Assembly (NCBI RefSeq): GCF_000508085.1
Contig: NZ_KI669560.1
Coordinates: 1,607,168 to 1,671,167, forward strand
Reading direction: 5' to 3'
Source of the DNA: Sediminibacterium sp. C3
Lineage (GTDB): Bacteria > Bacteroidota > Bacteroidia > Chitinophagales > Chitinophagaceae
DNA: 64,000 bases
Of this stretch, positions 8,733 through 18,521 are shown in pieces (within the stretch, counting starts at the first letter, position 1; each line of letters starts with the position of its first letter). The position numbers and the translations under genes were made by a program. The notes beneath the pieces are model-generated. The model did not search any database. It had not been told where the DNA came from and saw only the letters and a program-made list of their open reading frames with translations.

Positions 8733-9693
8733 GGCTTTCCTGCTATTCTTTTTGTTTCCTTTAACGGGATTTGCTCAATATACATGGGTTCAAGCGGATA
8801 CCGCATTCGGAACTTTGCCGAAGGGAGTTGAATTGTTTTATAGCAATGATTCGCTCAATGGCAAATCCAATAAAGCCTTTTATTGCAAAATACCCTTGAA
8901 GAAAAGGAACCTTTTTTTTACCACTCAAGTGGGAAAAGGAAAAAGATTTACCCCTTCTGAATTTTATCAGCAAAATGATCAGCCATTTCTGGTGGTGAAT
9001 ACTACTTTCTTTGAGTTTGTAAATAACAGGAACTTAAATGCAGTTGTACAGGATGGGAAGCTGGTCGCTTACAATGTACATAGTTTACCTGGCAGGGGAA
9101 AAGATACCCTTACCTATCGACATGCTTTTGCCAGTGCCATTGGTATTTCCAAGAAGCGGAGAGCAGATATTGCCTGGTTGTATACAGATAGCAGTCAGCA
9201 ATACCCACTGGCTTCTCAAACTGTGATTCCTTTTTTTAAGGACAGCAATGTATTAGTGAATCCAACAATTTTTCGGTCTGCACATAAACTGAAAAAATGG
9301 AAAATGCAAACAGCTGTTGCAGGTGGCCCGGTATTGATTCAGGATGGGCAAATCCGTATCAGCAATAATGAAGAAATTCGTTTTCCAGGTAATCAGATTA
9401 ACGACAAACATCCCCGAACAGCCATGGGATATACAACGGATGGCTATTTGATAGTTATGGTAGTGGAAGGAAGAAATCCTGGCATAGCAGAAGGTGCTAG
9501 TTTAATTCAATTGGCCAGACTTTTACAATCTGTTGGTTGTATAGAAGCCTTGAATTTAGATGGTGGCGGAAGCAGCACCATGCTGATTAACGGAAAAGAA
9601 ACCATTAAACCCAGCGATAAAACCGGGCAACGCCCGGTTCCCGCCGTATGGATTATTTCATCTCCCAAACAAGGGCGGATGCACCAAGAATAG
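8725..9693 (+). CDS. Exported phosphodiester glycosidase (NAGPA/DUF2233 domain)
   Basis: A 322-residue protein with a signal peptide (cleavage near TGFAQ). The C-terminal half matches the phosphodiester glycosidase family: [28 protein letters not shown], and the strongly conserved [12 protein letters not shown] segment. The human relative uncovers mannose-6-phosphate by cleaving a GlcNAc phosphodiester; bacterial members are thought to cleave sugar phosphodiesters of the envelope, but the substrate here is unknown. It overlaps lipA by 8 bases, and its 3' end overlaps the convergent ROK kinase gene by 41 bases. Confidence 0.85.
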   Translation: MLRAFLLFFLFPLTGFAQYTWVQADTAFGTLPKGVELFYSNDSLNGKSNKAFYCKIPLKKRNLFFTTQVGKGKRFTPSEFYQQNDQPFLVVNTTFFEFVNNRNLNAVVQDGKLVAYNVHSLPGRGKDTLTYRHAFASAIGISKKRRADIAWLYTDSSQQYPLASQTVIPFFKDSNVLVNPTIFRSAHKLKKWKMQTAVAGGPVLIQDGQIRISNNEEIRFPGNQINDKHPRTAMGYTTDGYLIVMVVEGRNPGIAEGASLIQLARLLQSVGCIEALNLDGGGSSTMLINGKETIKPSDKTGQRPVPAVWIISSPKQGRMHQE

Positions 9694-10648
9694 CGGCATC
9701 AGATTCTTTTAAATGACTTACCAGTATTTTTACTTTGTTCTCGAAGACTTTGATCAGGTTTGCTTCCATATGTTCTCTGGTTGGTTTTAAAATATAGTCT
9801 CCTGCCTTGGTTAAGCCCCCGAATAATACAATGGCTTCAGGGCTTGAGAACATTACAAAATTAGCCAGTGCCATTCCTAAGATTTTCCCGGTATAGTCAA
9901 AAATTTCTTTCGCCAATTCGTCCCCTTCAATGGCTGCATCGTACACTTTTTTGGAATCAATTTCTTCAGGGGGTATTGATCTTAGCAAACTGGGCTTGTT
10001 GCTCTTTTCGAGAAATTCAATTGCATTTAACCTTACTCCTGTTGCAGATGCATAGCTTTCCAGAGAACCTCTTTTTTTAGTGCCTTCATGTAATCTGCCA
10101 TCGGGTATAATAATGGTATGGCCAAGTTCACCTGCAAAACCATCATGGCCATAAACTAGTTTCCCATTGGCAACGATTCCGCTTCCAACCCCTGTGCCTA
10201 GTGTAATCATGATAAAGTCTTTCATGCCTTGTGCCGCACCGTACATCATTTCACCTATGGCTGCTGCGTTGGCATCGTTGGTAAGCACTACAGGCAATTT
10301 AAATTTGTCTTCTACCATTTTACCAAATGGAATGATACCCTGCCAGGGCAAATTAGCAGCATATTCAATGGTGTTTTTGTAATAGTTTCCATTGGGTGCT
10401 CCAATGCCTATACCTTTTATTCTACCAATGCCTCCGGCATGTTCAATTAAAGGCGCAATATTTTCATAAAGATTATCGATATAGGGCATTACTTCCGGAT
10501 GATTGCGCGTACTCATCTCTCCTGAAAATAATAAGTTTCCAACACGGTCAACGATTCCATATTTGGTTCCTGTTCCACCAATATCAATTCCAATAGCCAA
10601 GGGTTCCAGTGCTGCTGATGTATTTCTGTTTTTTTGTTTGGTATTCAT
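9653..10648 (-). CDS. ROK-family sugar kinase (polyphosphate/ATP glucokinase-like)
   Basis: A 331-residue ROK kinase expected to phosphorylate glucose or a related hexose. The N-terminal phosphate loop is GIDIGGTGTKYG; LTNDANAAAIGE carries the catalytic Asp, and TLGTGVGSGIV plus GELGHT form the sugar-binding core. The usual ROK zinc site (CxCGxxGC before LE.YAS) is absent: the matching stretch reads TKKRGSLESYAS with no cysteine. It lies 37 bases after a sugar permease gene on the same strand, giving an import-and-phosphorylate pair. The last 41 bases overlap the convergent glycosidase gene. Confidence 0.85.
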   Translation of the reverse strand: MNTKQKNRNTSAALEPLAIGIDIGGTGTKYGIVDRVGNLLFSGEMSTRNHPEVMPYIDNLYENIAPLIEHAGGIGRIKGIGIGAPNGNYYKNTIEYAANLPWQGIIPFGKMVEDKFKLPVVLTNDANAAAIGEMMYGAAQGMKDFIMITLGTGVGSGIVANGKLVYGHDGFAGELGHTIIIPDGRLHEGTKKRGSLESYASATGVRLNAIEFLEKSNKPSLLRSIPPEEIDSKKVYDAAIEGDELAKEIFDYTGKILGMALANFVMFSSPEAIVLFGGLTKAGDYILKPTREHMEANLIKVFENKVKILVSHLKESDAAILGASALVWEMK

Positions 10649-10685
10649 ATTTCCTGAGTATTATGAATGGAAGATCTATTTGAAA

Positions 10686-12293
10686 TTAATGTCCGCCGCC
10701 AACCTGTGCGTCAAAATCCAGTCCCTGTGCTTTTAATACAGATTTCATTTTTAAAGCAAGGTAAGCCAGAAAAGCAAAGCAGGCCGCTGCTAACAGATAA
10801 GACTGATGCATGCCGATAGATGCATTGTCTCCAATTGCTCCCTGTAATGGAGGGATGATGGCTCCACCCAGAATCATCATGATTAAAAATGCAGAACCCT
10901 GACTGGTGTATTTCCCTAATCCGCCTACACCTAAAGAGAAAATACATGGCCACATCACAGAGCAACATAATCCTCCTGCTATAAAAGAATAAACAGAAAT
11001 CAGACCATTGGTGAATACGCCAATCAGCATAGCAATCGTTGCTAATGTGGATACTGCAACCAAAGTTTTAACCGGCTTTTCCTGACCATAGAAAAATGCG
11101 GCAATAGCCAATACAATATAAACTGAATATCCAAATAAATCAGAAACATCGCTGCCGTATAGGTTATTTACATAAAGTACCACCCCAAAGGCAAAGAAGG
11201 GAACTACAATGGTTGCAATTGTTTTAGTAATGCCTTTCAGATTAAATACTCCAATGGCTCCTGTCCATCTCCCAATCATTAAACTACCCCAGTACAAGGA
11301 TACATATTTGGAAATCTGACTTTCTTCCAATCCTGATTCTGTTAAATAACCTGGTATACGTAAGAGTGCACCAAAATTGTTATCAATGGTAACTTCCACA
11401 CCTACATAAACAAAAATGCCTATCATACCATAAATTAATTGCTGGTATTTCATGGCACCCCATCCCTCCGGATTTTTTACTGCCTGGCTATTGGAGTAAA
11501 ATAAAATACCTACTACACTTATTAATGATAGTAACAACAAAGTCATTTTAGGTACTTCTGTAAACTGACCAACAACAATGATCAGTCCAATACATAAAGT
11601 CATAATTAAAAGAGAAGAAGCCGCTTTATTGGCTTTCTCAAATTTTTCATCGTTCTTACCTTCCGGCAGTTTAGAAAAAGCAAAGAACAAAGCCACTGCT
11701 GCAAATACTGCAGCAACAATTAAATACAGCGTATTGATATTGGTTACAGTAACTTCTGTGTTTGCATTTCCAACTGATCCGAATAAAAAGAAACTAACAA
11801 TGATTGGTCCTAATGTAGTTCCTAATGAATTAACCCCACCAGCTAAGTTTAATCGATGAGATCCGGTAGAGGGATCCCCCAGAACAATAGCAAAAGGTTG
11901 AGCAGATGTTTGTTGTAAGGAGAATCCAAGTGCAACAATAAAAAATGATCCCAGAATAGCCGGGAAAGAATTGGCGTTGGCAGAGGGAATAATCAACAAA
12001 GCTCCCACCACTGAAATGGCAAGACCGTAGATAATCCCTTTCTTATATCCGATTTTATTTAAGATATCATACCCTACAAAATTGGATAGAATGAATAGAA
12101 TTAATGAGCCAATAAAATAAGCTCCATAAAATGCGGAACCAATTAACTGAGATTCAAACTGATTGAGTTCAAAATGTACTTTGGCAAAGGGGATAAAAAT
12201 GCTATTGGAAGCAGCAATAAAACCCCAGAAAAAAAATACAATCACAAGGGTGGCTAACGCACCGGAATTGGTAGGCTGTTTGGTTTGGCTCAT
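10686..12293 (-). CDS. MFS sugar permease, fucose/glucose/galactose (FHS) type
   Basis: A 535-residue major facilitator with about 12-14 hydrophobic segments. The N-terminus (FFFWGFIAASNSIFIPFAK) is the FHS-family signature for fucose, glucose and galactose:H+ symporters, and the mid-segment LGFSLQQTSAQPFAIVLG also fits. It is longer than the usual ~430 residues, with extra loop and helix material in the second half. Followed at 37 bases by a ROK kinase, so glucose or a similar hexose is the likely substrate. It diverges from glgA over a 123-base gap. Confidence 0.85.
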   Translation of the reverse strand: MSQTKQPTNSGALATLVIVFFFWGFIAASNSIFIPFAKVHFELNQFESQLIGSAFYGAYFIGSLILFILSNFVGYDILNKIGYKKGIIYGLAISVVGALLIIPSANANSFPAILGSFFIVALGFSLQQTSAQPFAIVLGDPSTGSHRLNLAGGVNSLGTTLGPIIVSFFLFGSVGNANTEVTVTNINTLYLIVAAVFAAVALFFAFSKLPEGKNDEKFEKANKAASSLLIMTLCIGLIIVVGQFTEVPKMTLLLLSLISVVGILFYSNSQAVKNPEGWGAMKYQQLIYGMIGIFVYVGVEVTIDNNFGALLRIPGYLTESGLEESQISKYVSLYWGSLMIGRWTGAIGVFNLKGITKTIATIVVPFFAFGVVLYVNNLYGSDVSDLFGYSVYIVLAIAAFFYGQEKPVKTLVAVSTLATIAMLIGVFTNGLISVYSFIAGGLCCSVMWPCIFSLGVGGLGKYTSQGSAFLIMMILGGAIIPPLQGAIGDNASIGMHQSYLLAAACFAFLAYLALKMKSVLKAQGLDFDAQVGGGH

Positions 12294-12362
12294 AACAAAC
12301 GTTCAATTTTACAAACAGGGAAAATAGTAATAAATGCGGGAAGCAAAAATTTTAAATCGGAA

Positions 12363-12392
12363 TTTGAGGGAATCGGTTTATTGGCTATCTTG
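12363..12392 (+). promoter_or_regulatory. Likely glgA promoter
   Basis: A -33-like TTTG (12363-12366) is followed after 19 bases by TATCTTG (12386-12392), matching the Bacteroidota TTTG/TAnnTTTG arrangement. The start codon of glgA is 25 bases further on. Confidence 0.45.
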
Positions 12393-12416
12393 AAAAAGAA
12401 GTTTTAAATCTCTTTT

Positions 12417-13832
12417 ATGGAAATTATACACGTAAGTGCAGAGTGCTATCCGGTGGCAAAAGCAGGTGGGCTGGGAGATGTGGTTGGGGCGCTTCCCAAA
12501 TACCAGTGCAAATCTGGGGATATTGCCAAAGTAGTCATGCCTATGTACCGAACTAAGTTCCTATATGAAAATGACTGGACTGTTGATTATAAGGGCAGTG
12601 CTAATTTGGGTAACTGGAATTTTGATTTTACGGTAATCAAGGAACCGGGCAATAAATTGGGATTCGATTTGTTTTTGATAGATATCAATGGACTGCTCGA
12701 CCGTCAGAAAATTTATGGATACGATGACGATGCGGAAAGATTCACTGCTTTTCAAATTGCAGTGGTTAGCTGGATTAGTAGTTGGGAACACAAGCCCGAC
12801 GTGGTACATTGCCATGATCATCATACTGCCCTGATTCCTTTTATGATGAAGTATTGTTATGCTTTTCAGCACCTGGGTTCGGTTCCGACTGTTGTGACCA
12901 TTCATAATGGACAGTACCAGGGCTGGATGGGCTGGGATAAAAGCATCTATATCCCCAAGTGGGATCTTTGGAAAAGGGGCATGCTCGACTGGGCCGGCAA
13001 CATAAATCCTCTTGCTTCCGGTGTAAAATGTGCAGATAAAGTAACTACAGTTAGCTGGAGCTATATGGATGAACTCAGGCAGAATGCCAATGGATTGGAA
13101 GCTTTATTTGAGTATGAGAAGGGAAAATGCATAGGTATCTTGAATGGAATTGATAACGAAGTCTGGAATCCGGAAACGGATACTTATTTAAAACATCACT
13201 ATTCTGTTAAGACCGTTAAAAAAGGAAAAGAGCAAAATAAAAAAATACTCTGCGAACAATTTGGACTGGATATTTCTAAACCGCTCTTTGTTTTTATTGG
13301 AAGATTGGTGGGAGAAAAAGCAGCCGATATTTTACCAGACGCCATTAGAACTGCCATGCACGAAACACAGGGAAATGCCTGTTTTTTAATATTAGGAAGT
13401 GGTGAAACACATATTGAATGGGAATTACAGCAGATGACAAAGCACCATCAGGGCATCTACAATGCTTACATTGGTTACAATGAACAATTGAGTCATATTA
13501 TTTATGCGGGGGCAGATTTCTTATTGATGCCCAGCAGGGTTGAGCCCTGTGGTCTTAATCAGATGTATGCCATGCGATATGGAACAGTTCCTGTAGTAAG
13601 AAGCACAGGAGGCTTGAAAGATACCGTTTCAGATATGGGTGATCCCGATGGCTTTGGCATTCGATTTAACAATGCCACTGTAGAAGACCTTGCCTATTCT
13701 ATTGGCAGGGGCGTTTCTGTTTATCAGGATCAACAGCAAATGGCAAAAATGCGAACACAAATGATGCAAATAGATCATAGTTGGGAGAGTACAGTTGCTG
13801 AATACAGACAAGTTTATCAGAATTTAAAATAA
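12417..13832 (+). CDS. glgA: Glycogen synthase (ADP-glucose type, GT5)
   Basis: GlgA transfers glucose from ADP-glucose to the growing alpha-1,4-glucan. The 471-residue product starts with the GT5 nucleotide-sugar loop AKAGGLGDVVGALPK and contains the catalytic-side HCHDHHTALIP stretch and the C-terminal PSRVEPCGLNQMYAMRYG / VRSTGGLKDTV donor-binding motifs. Length and two Rossmann halves fit the family. glgC follows after 39 bases, supplying its substrate, and a transporter and GH13 enzyme come next. Confidence 0.95.
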   Translation: MEIIHVSAECYPVAKAGGLGDVVGALPKYQCKSGDIAKVVMPMYRTKFLYENDWTVDYKGSANLGNWNFDFTVIKEPGNKLGFDLFLIDINGLLDRQKIYGYDDDAERFTAFQIAVVSWISSWEHKPDVVHCHDHHTALIPFMMKYCYAFQHLGSVPTVVTIHNGQYQGWMGWDKSIYIPKWDLWKRGMLDWAGNINPLASGVKCADKVTTVSWSYMDELRQNANGLEALFEYEKGKCIGILNGIDNEVWNPETDTYLKHHYSVKTVKKGKEQNKKILCEQFGLDISKPLFVFIGRLVGEKAADILPDAIRTAMHETQGNACFLILGSGETHIEWELQQMTKHHQGIYNAYIGYNEQLSHIIYAGADFLLMPSRVEPCGLNQMYAMRYGTVPVVRSTGGLKDTVSDMGDPDGFGIRFNNATVEDLAYSIGRGVSVYQDQQQMAKMRTQMMQIDHSWESTVAEYRQVYQNLK

Positions 13833-13871
13833 AAAAACTAACTTCAAAGCAGTATAAAAGCAATCCATTTT

Positions 13872-15155
13872 ATGAGTAGTATTTCCAAATCAGTTTTGGC
13901 TGTGATATTGGGCGGGGGAGCAGGTACTCGTCTTTTCCCATTAACTGCAAGCAGGTCCAAGCCAGCGGTTCCCATCGCCGGAAAATACCGTTTAGTAGAT
14001 ATTCCCATCAGTAACTGTATCAATAGTGGAATCAATCGTATGTTTGTTTTAACGCAGTTTAACTCTGCTTCGCTAAACAAGCATATTAAGAATACTTACC
14101 ACTTCAGCGCTTTCAGTACGGGTTTTGTAGACATTCTTGCAGCGGAACAAACGCCTGACAATCCGGGCTGGTTTCAGGGAACAGCCGATGCGGTAAGGCA
14201 GTCACTGAGACATATTTCTAATTTAGAGTATGACCATATTCTAATTTTAAGTGGAGACCAGTTGTACCAAATGGATTTTGGCGATATGCTAAAAAACCAT
14301 ATTGACAGTCAGACAGATATTTCTATTGCCACCATACCAGTAGACGACAGGGACGCGCCTGAGTTCGGGATTTTAAAGACCAATGAACAGAATGTGATTA
14401 CTTCATTTATTGAGAAGCCTAAGAAGGATTTATTACCAGAGTGGGTTAGTGATACGGGGGCAGAGATGCAGAAGCAGGGTAGAAACTATCTGGCATCCAT
14501 GGGCATCTATATTTTCAATAAGAAAATCCTGGATAAATTATTGAATGAAGCGCATCCCAATGCAACCGACTTCGGTAAAGAAATTATTCCTGATTCTATT
14601 GAAAATTATAAAGTATCCAGCTTCCAGTATGATGGTTATTGGACAGATATCGGGAATATTTATTCCTTCTATGAAGCCAACCTGGCTTTGACTCAGGAGA
14701 TTCCGCCTTTCAATTTATTCGACAATACCAAAACGGTTTATAGTCGTGCGCGTATGTTGCCTCCTGCAAAAATCAGCGGGACCACTTTGGAGAAAACCAT
14801 TATTGCTGAAGGTTCCATTATTCATGCCAGCCGCATAGAACAAAGTGTGGTAGGTATCCGCTCACGCATTGGGCATGGTACAACTGTAGTAAGTACCTAT
14901 ATCATGGGTAATGATTATTACGAAACCATTGAAGAAATGGAATTGAATACAAGTAAAGGATTACCTAAAATAGGCATTGGGGAGCGCTGCTATATCAAAG
15001 ACGCCATCATCGATAAAAACTGCCGTATAGGAAACGATGTGCGGATTAACGGGGGAAGTCATTTGCCCAATACTGACCATCCATTATATACCGTTAAAGA
15101 TGGAATTGTAGTGGTTAAGAAAACGGCCATATTGCCAGATGGCTTTGTGATTTAA
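13872..15155 (+). CDS. glgC: Glucose-1-phosphate adenylyltransferase (ADP-glucose pyrophosphorylase)
   Basis: GlgC makes ADP-glucose from ATP and glucose-1-phosphate, the committed step of glycogen synthesis. The 427-residue product has the nucleotide loop ILGGGAGTRLFPLT, the RSKPAVPIAGKYRLVDIPISNCINSG segment split across substrate and allosteric contacts, the IEKPK sugar-phosphate motif, and a C-terminal left-handed beta-helix. It lies 39 bases after glgA and ends at a strong hairpin terminator, so glgA-glgC form one transcription unit. Confidence 0.96.
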   Translation: MSSISKSVLAVILGGGAGTRLFPLTASRSKPAVPIAGKYRLVDIPISNCINSGINRMFVLTQFNSASLNKHIKNTYHFSAFSTGFVDILAAEQTPDNPGWFQGTADAVRQSLRHISNLEYDHILILSGDQLYQMDFGDMLKNHIDSQTDISIATIPVDDRDAPEFGILKTNEQNVITSFIEKPKKDLLPEWVSDTGAEMQKQGRNYLASMGIYIFNKKILDKLLNEAHPNATDFGKEIIPDSIENYKVSSFQYDGYWTDIGNIYSFYEANLALTQEIPPFNLFDNTKTVYSRARMLPPAKISGTTLEKTIIAEGSIIHASRIEQSVVGIRSRIGHGTTVVSTYIMGNDYYETIEEMELNTSKGLPKIGIGERCYIKDAIIDKNCRIGNDVRINGGSHLPNTDHPLYTVKDGIVVVKKTAILPDGFVI

Positions 15156-15183
15156 GCAATTTAGTTCAACGCAAATTTTCATG

Positions 15184-15210
15184 AACATCCTCTTTATGGG
15201 GATGTTTTTA
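15184..15210 (+). terminator. Rho-independent terminator after glgC
   Basis: A perfect 7-bp stem (AACATCC / GGATGTT) with a 9-base loop is followed by TTT-rich sequence, 28 bases after the glgC stop. It separates glgAC from the transporter-GH13 pair. Confidence 0.8.
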
Positions 15211-15224
15211 TTTGTATATTGAGA

Positions 15225-15241
15225 TGTGTATTCAATACACA
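15225..15241. promoter_or_regulatory. 17-bp palindrome, candidate operator of the disaccharide transporter
   Basis: TGTGTATT-C-AATACACA is a perfect inverted repeat around one central base, 26 bases before the transporter ATG. A TATATTG -7-like element (15215-15221) sits just upstream, so the palindrome would cover the transcription start, a typical repressor position. No regulator gene is adjacent; a LacI- or TetR-type protein elsewhere is a guess. Confidence 0.5.
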
Positions 15242-15267
15242 ATATCAACCAATAAATATCGATTGCT

Positions 15268-16599
15268 ATGTCAACTACCCCTAAAGCGGTACTGCCAAAA
15301 CTCGGTTTCTGGCAGATCTGGAATATGTGTTTTGGTTTTTTGGGTATCCAGTTTGGCTGGAGTCTGCAGATGGGCAATATGAGTGCCATTTATGAATACC
15401 TGGGTGCAAGTCCTGAACAGATTCCAGGCCTTTGGCTGGCAGCTCCTATGACTGGATTAATTGTTCAGCCAATTATAGGTTATATGAGTGACAGAACCTG
15501 GCATCCGCGTCTAGGAAGAAGAAGACCTTATTTTTTAATTGGTGCTATTTTGAGTTCGCTGGCTTTGTTTATCATGCCCAACTCCTCTGCTATCTGGATG
15601 GCTGCAGGTGTATTGTGGATTCTGGATTCCTGTATTAATATCAGTATGGAGCCCTTCCGTGCTTTTGTAGCAGATAATCTGGACGAAGAGCAACAACCCA
15701 TGGGTTTTGCCATGCAAAGTATGTTTATAGGATTGGCTTCATTTATTGCAGGATACTTGCCTCAGAAGCTGGTTCAGTGGTTAGGGGTTTCAAGGGAAAA
15801 AACAGCTGGAGGCATTCCTGAAAATATCATGTATTCGTTTTACATAGGTGCTGCAGTTTTTTTACTGGCTGTTGTATATACGGTGGTTAAGAGCAAAGAA
15901 TATCCACCTGCTGATCCCGAATGGAAAAAGAAACTGGACGAAGAAGGCAAAGGATTCATGGGTGGAGTGAAAGAAATTTTTAGTGCAGTCGCGAATATGC
16001 CAGATCAGATGAAGCGGCTGGCGCTGGTTAATTTTTTAACCTGGCCAGGTTTATTTCTCATGTGGTTTTACTACAGCACAGGGGTGGCAACTGATATATT
16101 CGGGGGGAACACAACTACCAACAGTGATTTATACACGCAGGGACTGGAATTCGCCAATACCACTTCTGCCATTTTGAATTTGGTCACATTTGGTTTTTCT
16201 TTTTCACTTCCTTTCTGGGTAAATAAATTGGGTAAGAAATATACTCATTCTATTTGTTTGGTATTGGGAGGCATAGGCTTAATCTCTGTGAAATATGTTT
16301 CGGATCCTTCTTTTCTGTATATATCCATGGGACTGGTAGGTATTGCCTGGGCATCCATTTTGTCGATGCCTTATTCTATGCTGGCAGGCTGTATACCCCC
16401 TGCTAAAATGGGCATCTATATGGGTATCTTCAATTTTTTCATTGTATTGCCCGAAATTATCGCTTCGCTGTTTTTTGGAAAAGTAATGGAAAATGTATTG
16501 CACAATGATCGTTTGATGGCAGTACAAGTGGGTGGAGGGCTGCTTGTAGCAGCTGCAATCATTTGTGCTTTAGTTGTTAAAGAGAATCAATCAAAATAA
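15268..16599 (+). CDS. MFS transporter, SLC45/maltose-sucrose type
   Basis: A 443-residue transporter with about 12 membrane helices. The loop between helices 2 and 3 reads GYMSDRTWHPRLGRRRPY, the form of MFS motif A found in SLC45-like disaccharide:proton symporters. The N-terminal GFLGIQFGWSLQMGNMSAIYEYLGA also fits that group. Its partner gene 7 bases downstream is an exported GH13 enzyme, so uptake of maltose or short maltodextrins is the reasonable inference. It has its own promoter region with a palindrome at the predicted start site. Confidence 0.85.
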   Translation: MSTTPKAVLPKLGFWQIWNMCFGFLGIQFGWSLQMGNMSAIYEYLGASPEQIPGLWLAAPMTGLIVQPIIGYMSDRTWHPRLGRRRPYFLIGAILSSLALFIMPNSSAIWMAAGVLWILDSCINISMEPFRAFVADNLDEEQQPMGFAMQSMFIGLASFIAGYLPQKLVQWLGVSREKTAGGIPENIMYSFYIGAAVFLLAVVYTVVKSKEYPPADPEWKKKLDEEGKGFMGGVKEIFSAVANMPDQMKRLALVNFLTWPGLFLMWFYYSTGVATDIFGGNTTTNSDLYTQGLEFANTTSAILNLVTFGFSFSLPFWVNKLGKKYTHSICLVLGGIGLISVKYVSDPSFLYISMGLVGIAWASILSMPYSMLAGCIPPAKMGIYMGIFNFFIVLPEIIASLFFGKVMENVLHNDRLMAVQVGGGLLVAAAIICALVVKENQSK

Positions 16600-16606
16600 T
16601 TACAGT

Positions 16607-18478
16607 ATGAAAAAAGGAAGCTTGGTTTTTGCGATATTATTTTGGGGGCTGCAACTGATTGCTCAAAAAAATATTGAACTATATCCAACACATTGGTTTA
16701 CCGGTATGAAGTGGAATAAAGTGCAATTGCTGGTGCGCAACACCAATGCCACATTTGAGAATATTTCTGTTACAACTAATTATCCCGGTGTTACCATTAC
16801 AAAAGTGCATGCGTTTGAAAATAAAAAATACCTGGCGATTGATTTGACCATTCAGACCATAGCCAAGCCTGGTAAAGTACAAATGCAGTTGAATGGGAAT
16901 AATACCAAAACCAATCTGACCTGGGAACTCAAAGCCCGCAGAAAGGGAATGGGCACTGCTTATGCCAATGGCGTAACCTCAAAAGATTTTATTTATCTGT
17001 TAATGCCAGACAGATTCAGCAATGGCAACCCTGCTAATGATAAGGTAACAGGATATCTGGACACTGTTGTTAATAGAAAGGACCCTATCAAAAGGCATGG
17101 AGGAGATCTGGAAGGAGTTATCAATCAATTGGATTATCTGAAAGAACTGGGTGTAACTGCCATCTGGATGACACCAGTTATTGAAAATGATATGCCTTTG
17201 CAAAGCGAACAAGCCGGAATGATGGCCGGATATCATGGTTATTGGTTCACCAACCATTATGCAATTGACAAAAGGTTAGGAGGAGAAGTCGCCTATAAGA
17301 AGTTGGTGGATGCTGCCCATGCAAAAGGAATGAAGATAATTCAGGACGCAGTTTATAACCATATTGGTAATGAGCATTGGATGTTCAAAGATGCACCTGC
17401 TAAAGACTGGATTAATCAGTGGGCATCCTACACCAATACCAATCATCGGGATGAAGCCATTTTTGATCCGATGGGAAACGCAGCAGACAAGAAAGTGATG
17501 TTGGACGGATGGTTTGTACCCCATTTACCAGACATTAATCAGAGAAACCCATTTGTATCAAACTATTTAATTCAGCATGCGCTCTGGACAGTGGAAGAGT
17601 TTGGTATTGATGGCTGGCGGGTAGATACCTATAAATATTGCGATGAAGCTTTTATGAATAAGGTTAATACAGCATTGGAAAATGATTTCCCTACTATCAG
17701 CATATTTGGTGAAGCAGTAGCTAATACAGTGGCAGGCAGTGCCTACTTTACCAAAAACAATATGAATGCTGCCTTTAAACACAATGCTCCGGGGACTACT
17801 GATTTCCCGTTGAGTTATTCCATGATGGATGCATTGAATCAACCCTTTGGCTGGACCCAGGGAGTGAATAAATTGTACATGACTTTATCGCAGGATTTCT
17901 TGTATCAGACACCGGAGAAGAACTGTATATTCCTGGATAACCACGATATGGAAAGATTTGTTTCTATGATTGGGGAAGACATGAACAAATTCAAAATGGG
18001 CATGAATCTTTTGTTCACACTAAGGGGTATTCCGCAATTGTATTATGGTACTGAACTGTGGATGAAAAATTTCAAGGACCCCAATGATGGGATGGTTCGT
18101 CTGGATTTTCCTTTTGGGTTCCCGGATGCGATGAGTGATAAACGTCTTGGCGGTGGTCTTAATCCCACCGAAAACACCGCCTATCAATATGTAAAGTCCC
18201 TGGCTAATTTCCGAAAGAAAAATACAGCCCTGCAAACGGGTAAAATGATGCAATATTTACCCAAGGACGGGATGTATGTTTATTTTAGATACGATGAAAC
18301 TTCAACAGTAATGGTAGTATTAAATGCGTCTTCAAAACCAAATACACTGGAGTGGAAACAGTATGCAGAAAGAACCAATGGATTTAAACAGGCATATGAT
18401 GTAATTACTGGTGAAATATTGGCGGATAAAAAAGTGTTGAACCCTATGGAATCAAGCGTAGTTTTATTGTCAAAATAA
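16607..18478 (+). CDS. Exported GH13 alpha-amylase family enzyme (neopullulanase/cyclomaltodextrinase-like)
   Basis: A 623-residue secreted or periplasmic glycoside hydrolase. The signal peptide ends near LQLIAQ; residues ~20-110 form the N-terminal beta-sandwich found in cyclomaltodextrinase-like enzymes; the (beta/alpha)8 barrel carries the GH13 triad D340 (WRVDTYK), E369 (FGEAV) and D444 (FLDNHDMERF). Products would be maltose or short maltodextrins for the transporter encoded 7 bases upstream. I chose ATG 16607 because the signal peptide begins there; an in-frame start at 16574 would overlap the transporter gene. Confidence 0.92.
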   Translation: MKKGSLVFAILFWGLQLIAQKNIELYPTHWFTGMKWNKVQLLVRNTNATFENISVTTNYPGVTITKVHAFENKKYLAIDLTIQTIAKPGKVQMQLNGNNTKTNLTWELKARRKGMGTAYANGVTSKDFIYLLMPDRFSNGNPANDKVTGYLDTVVNRKDPIKRHGGDLEGVINQLDYLKELGVTAIWMTPVIENDMPLQSEQAGMMAGYHGYWFTNHYAIDKRLGGEVAYKKLVDAAHAKGMKIIQDAVYNHIGNEHWMFKDAPAKDWINQWASYTNTNHRDEAIFDPMGNAADKKVMLDGWFVPHLPDINQRNPFVSNYLIQHALWTVEEFGIDGWRVDTYKYCDEAFMNKVNTALENDFPTISIFGEAVANTVAGSAYFTKNNMNAAFKHNAPGTTDFPLSYSMMDALNQPFGWTQGVNKLYMTLSQDFLYQTPEKNCIFLDNHDMERFVSMIGEDMNKFKMGMNLLFTLRGIPQLYYGTELWMKNFKDPNDGMVRLDFPFGFPDAMSDKRLGGGLNPTENTAYQYVKSLANFRKKNTALQTGKMMQYLPKDGMYVYFRYDETSTVMVVLNASSKPNTLEWKQYAERTNGFKQAYDVITGEILADKKVLNPMESSVVLLSK

Positions 18479-18498
18479 AACCAATATGTTTAACTTTG
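18466..18498 (+). promoter_or_regulatory. Likely promoter of the Crp/Fnr gene
   Basis: ATTG (18466-18469) is followed after 21 bases by TAACTTTG (18491-18498), an exact TAnnTTTG -7 element, 23 bases before the ATG. Confidence 0.5.
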
Positions 18499-18521
18499 TT
18501 TAAAGCAATACAGCGGAAATA

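Noticed and set aside
16574..16606. Earlier start for the GH13 enzyme
   Set aside because: It would overlap the transporter gene and put 11 extra residues before a normal signal peptide.
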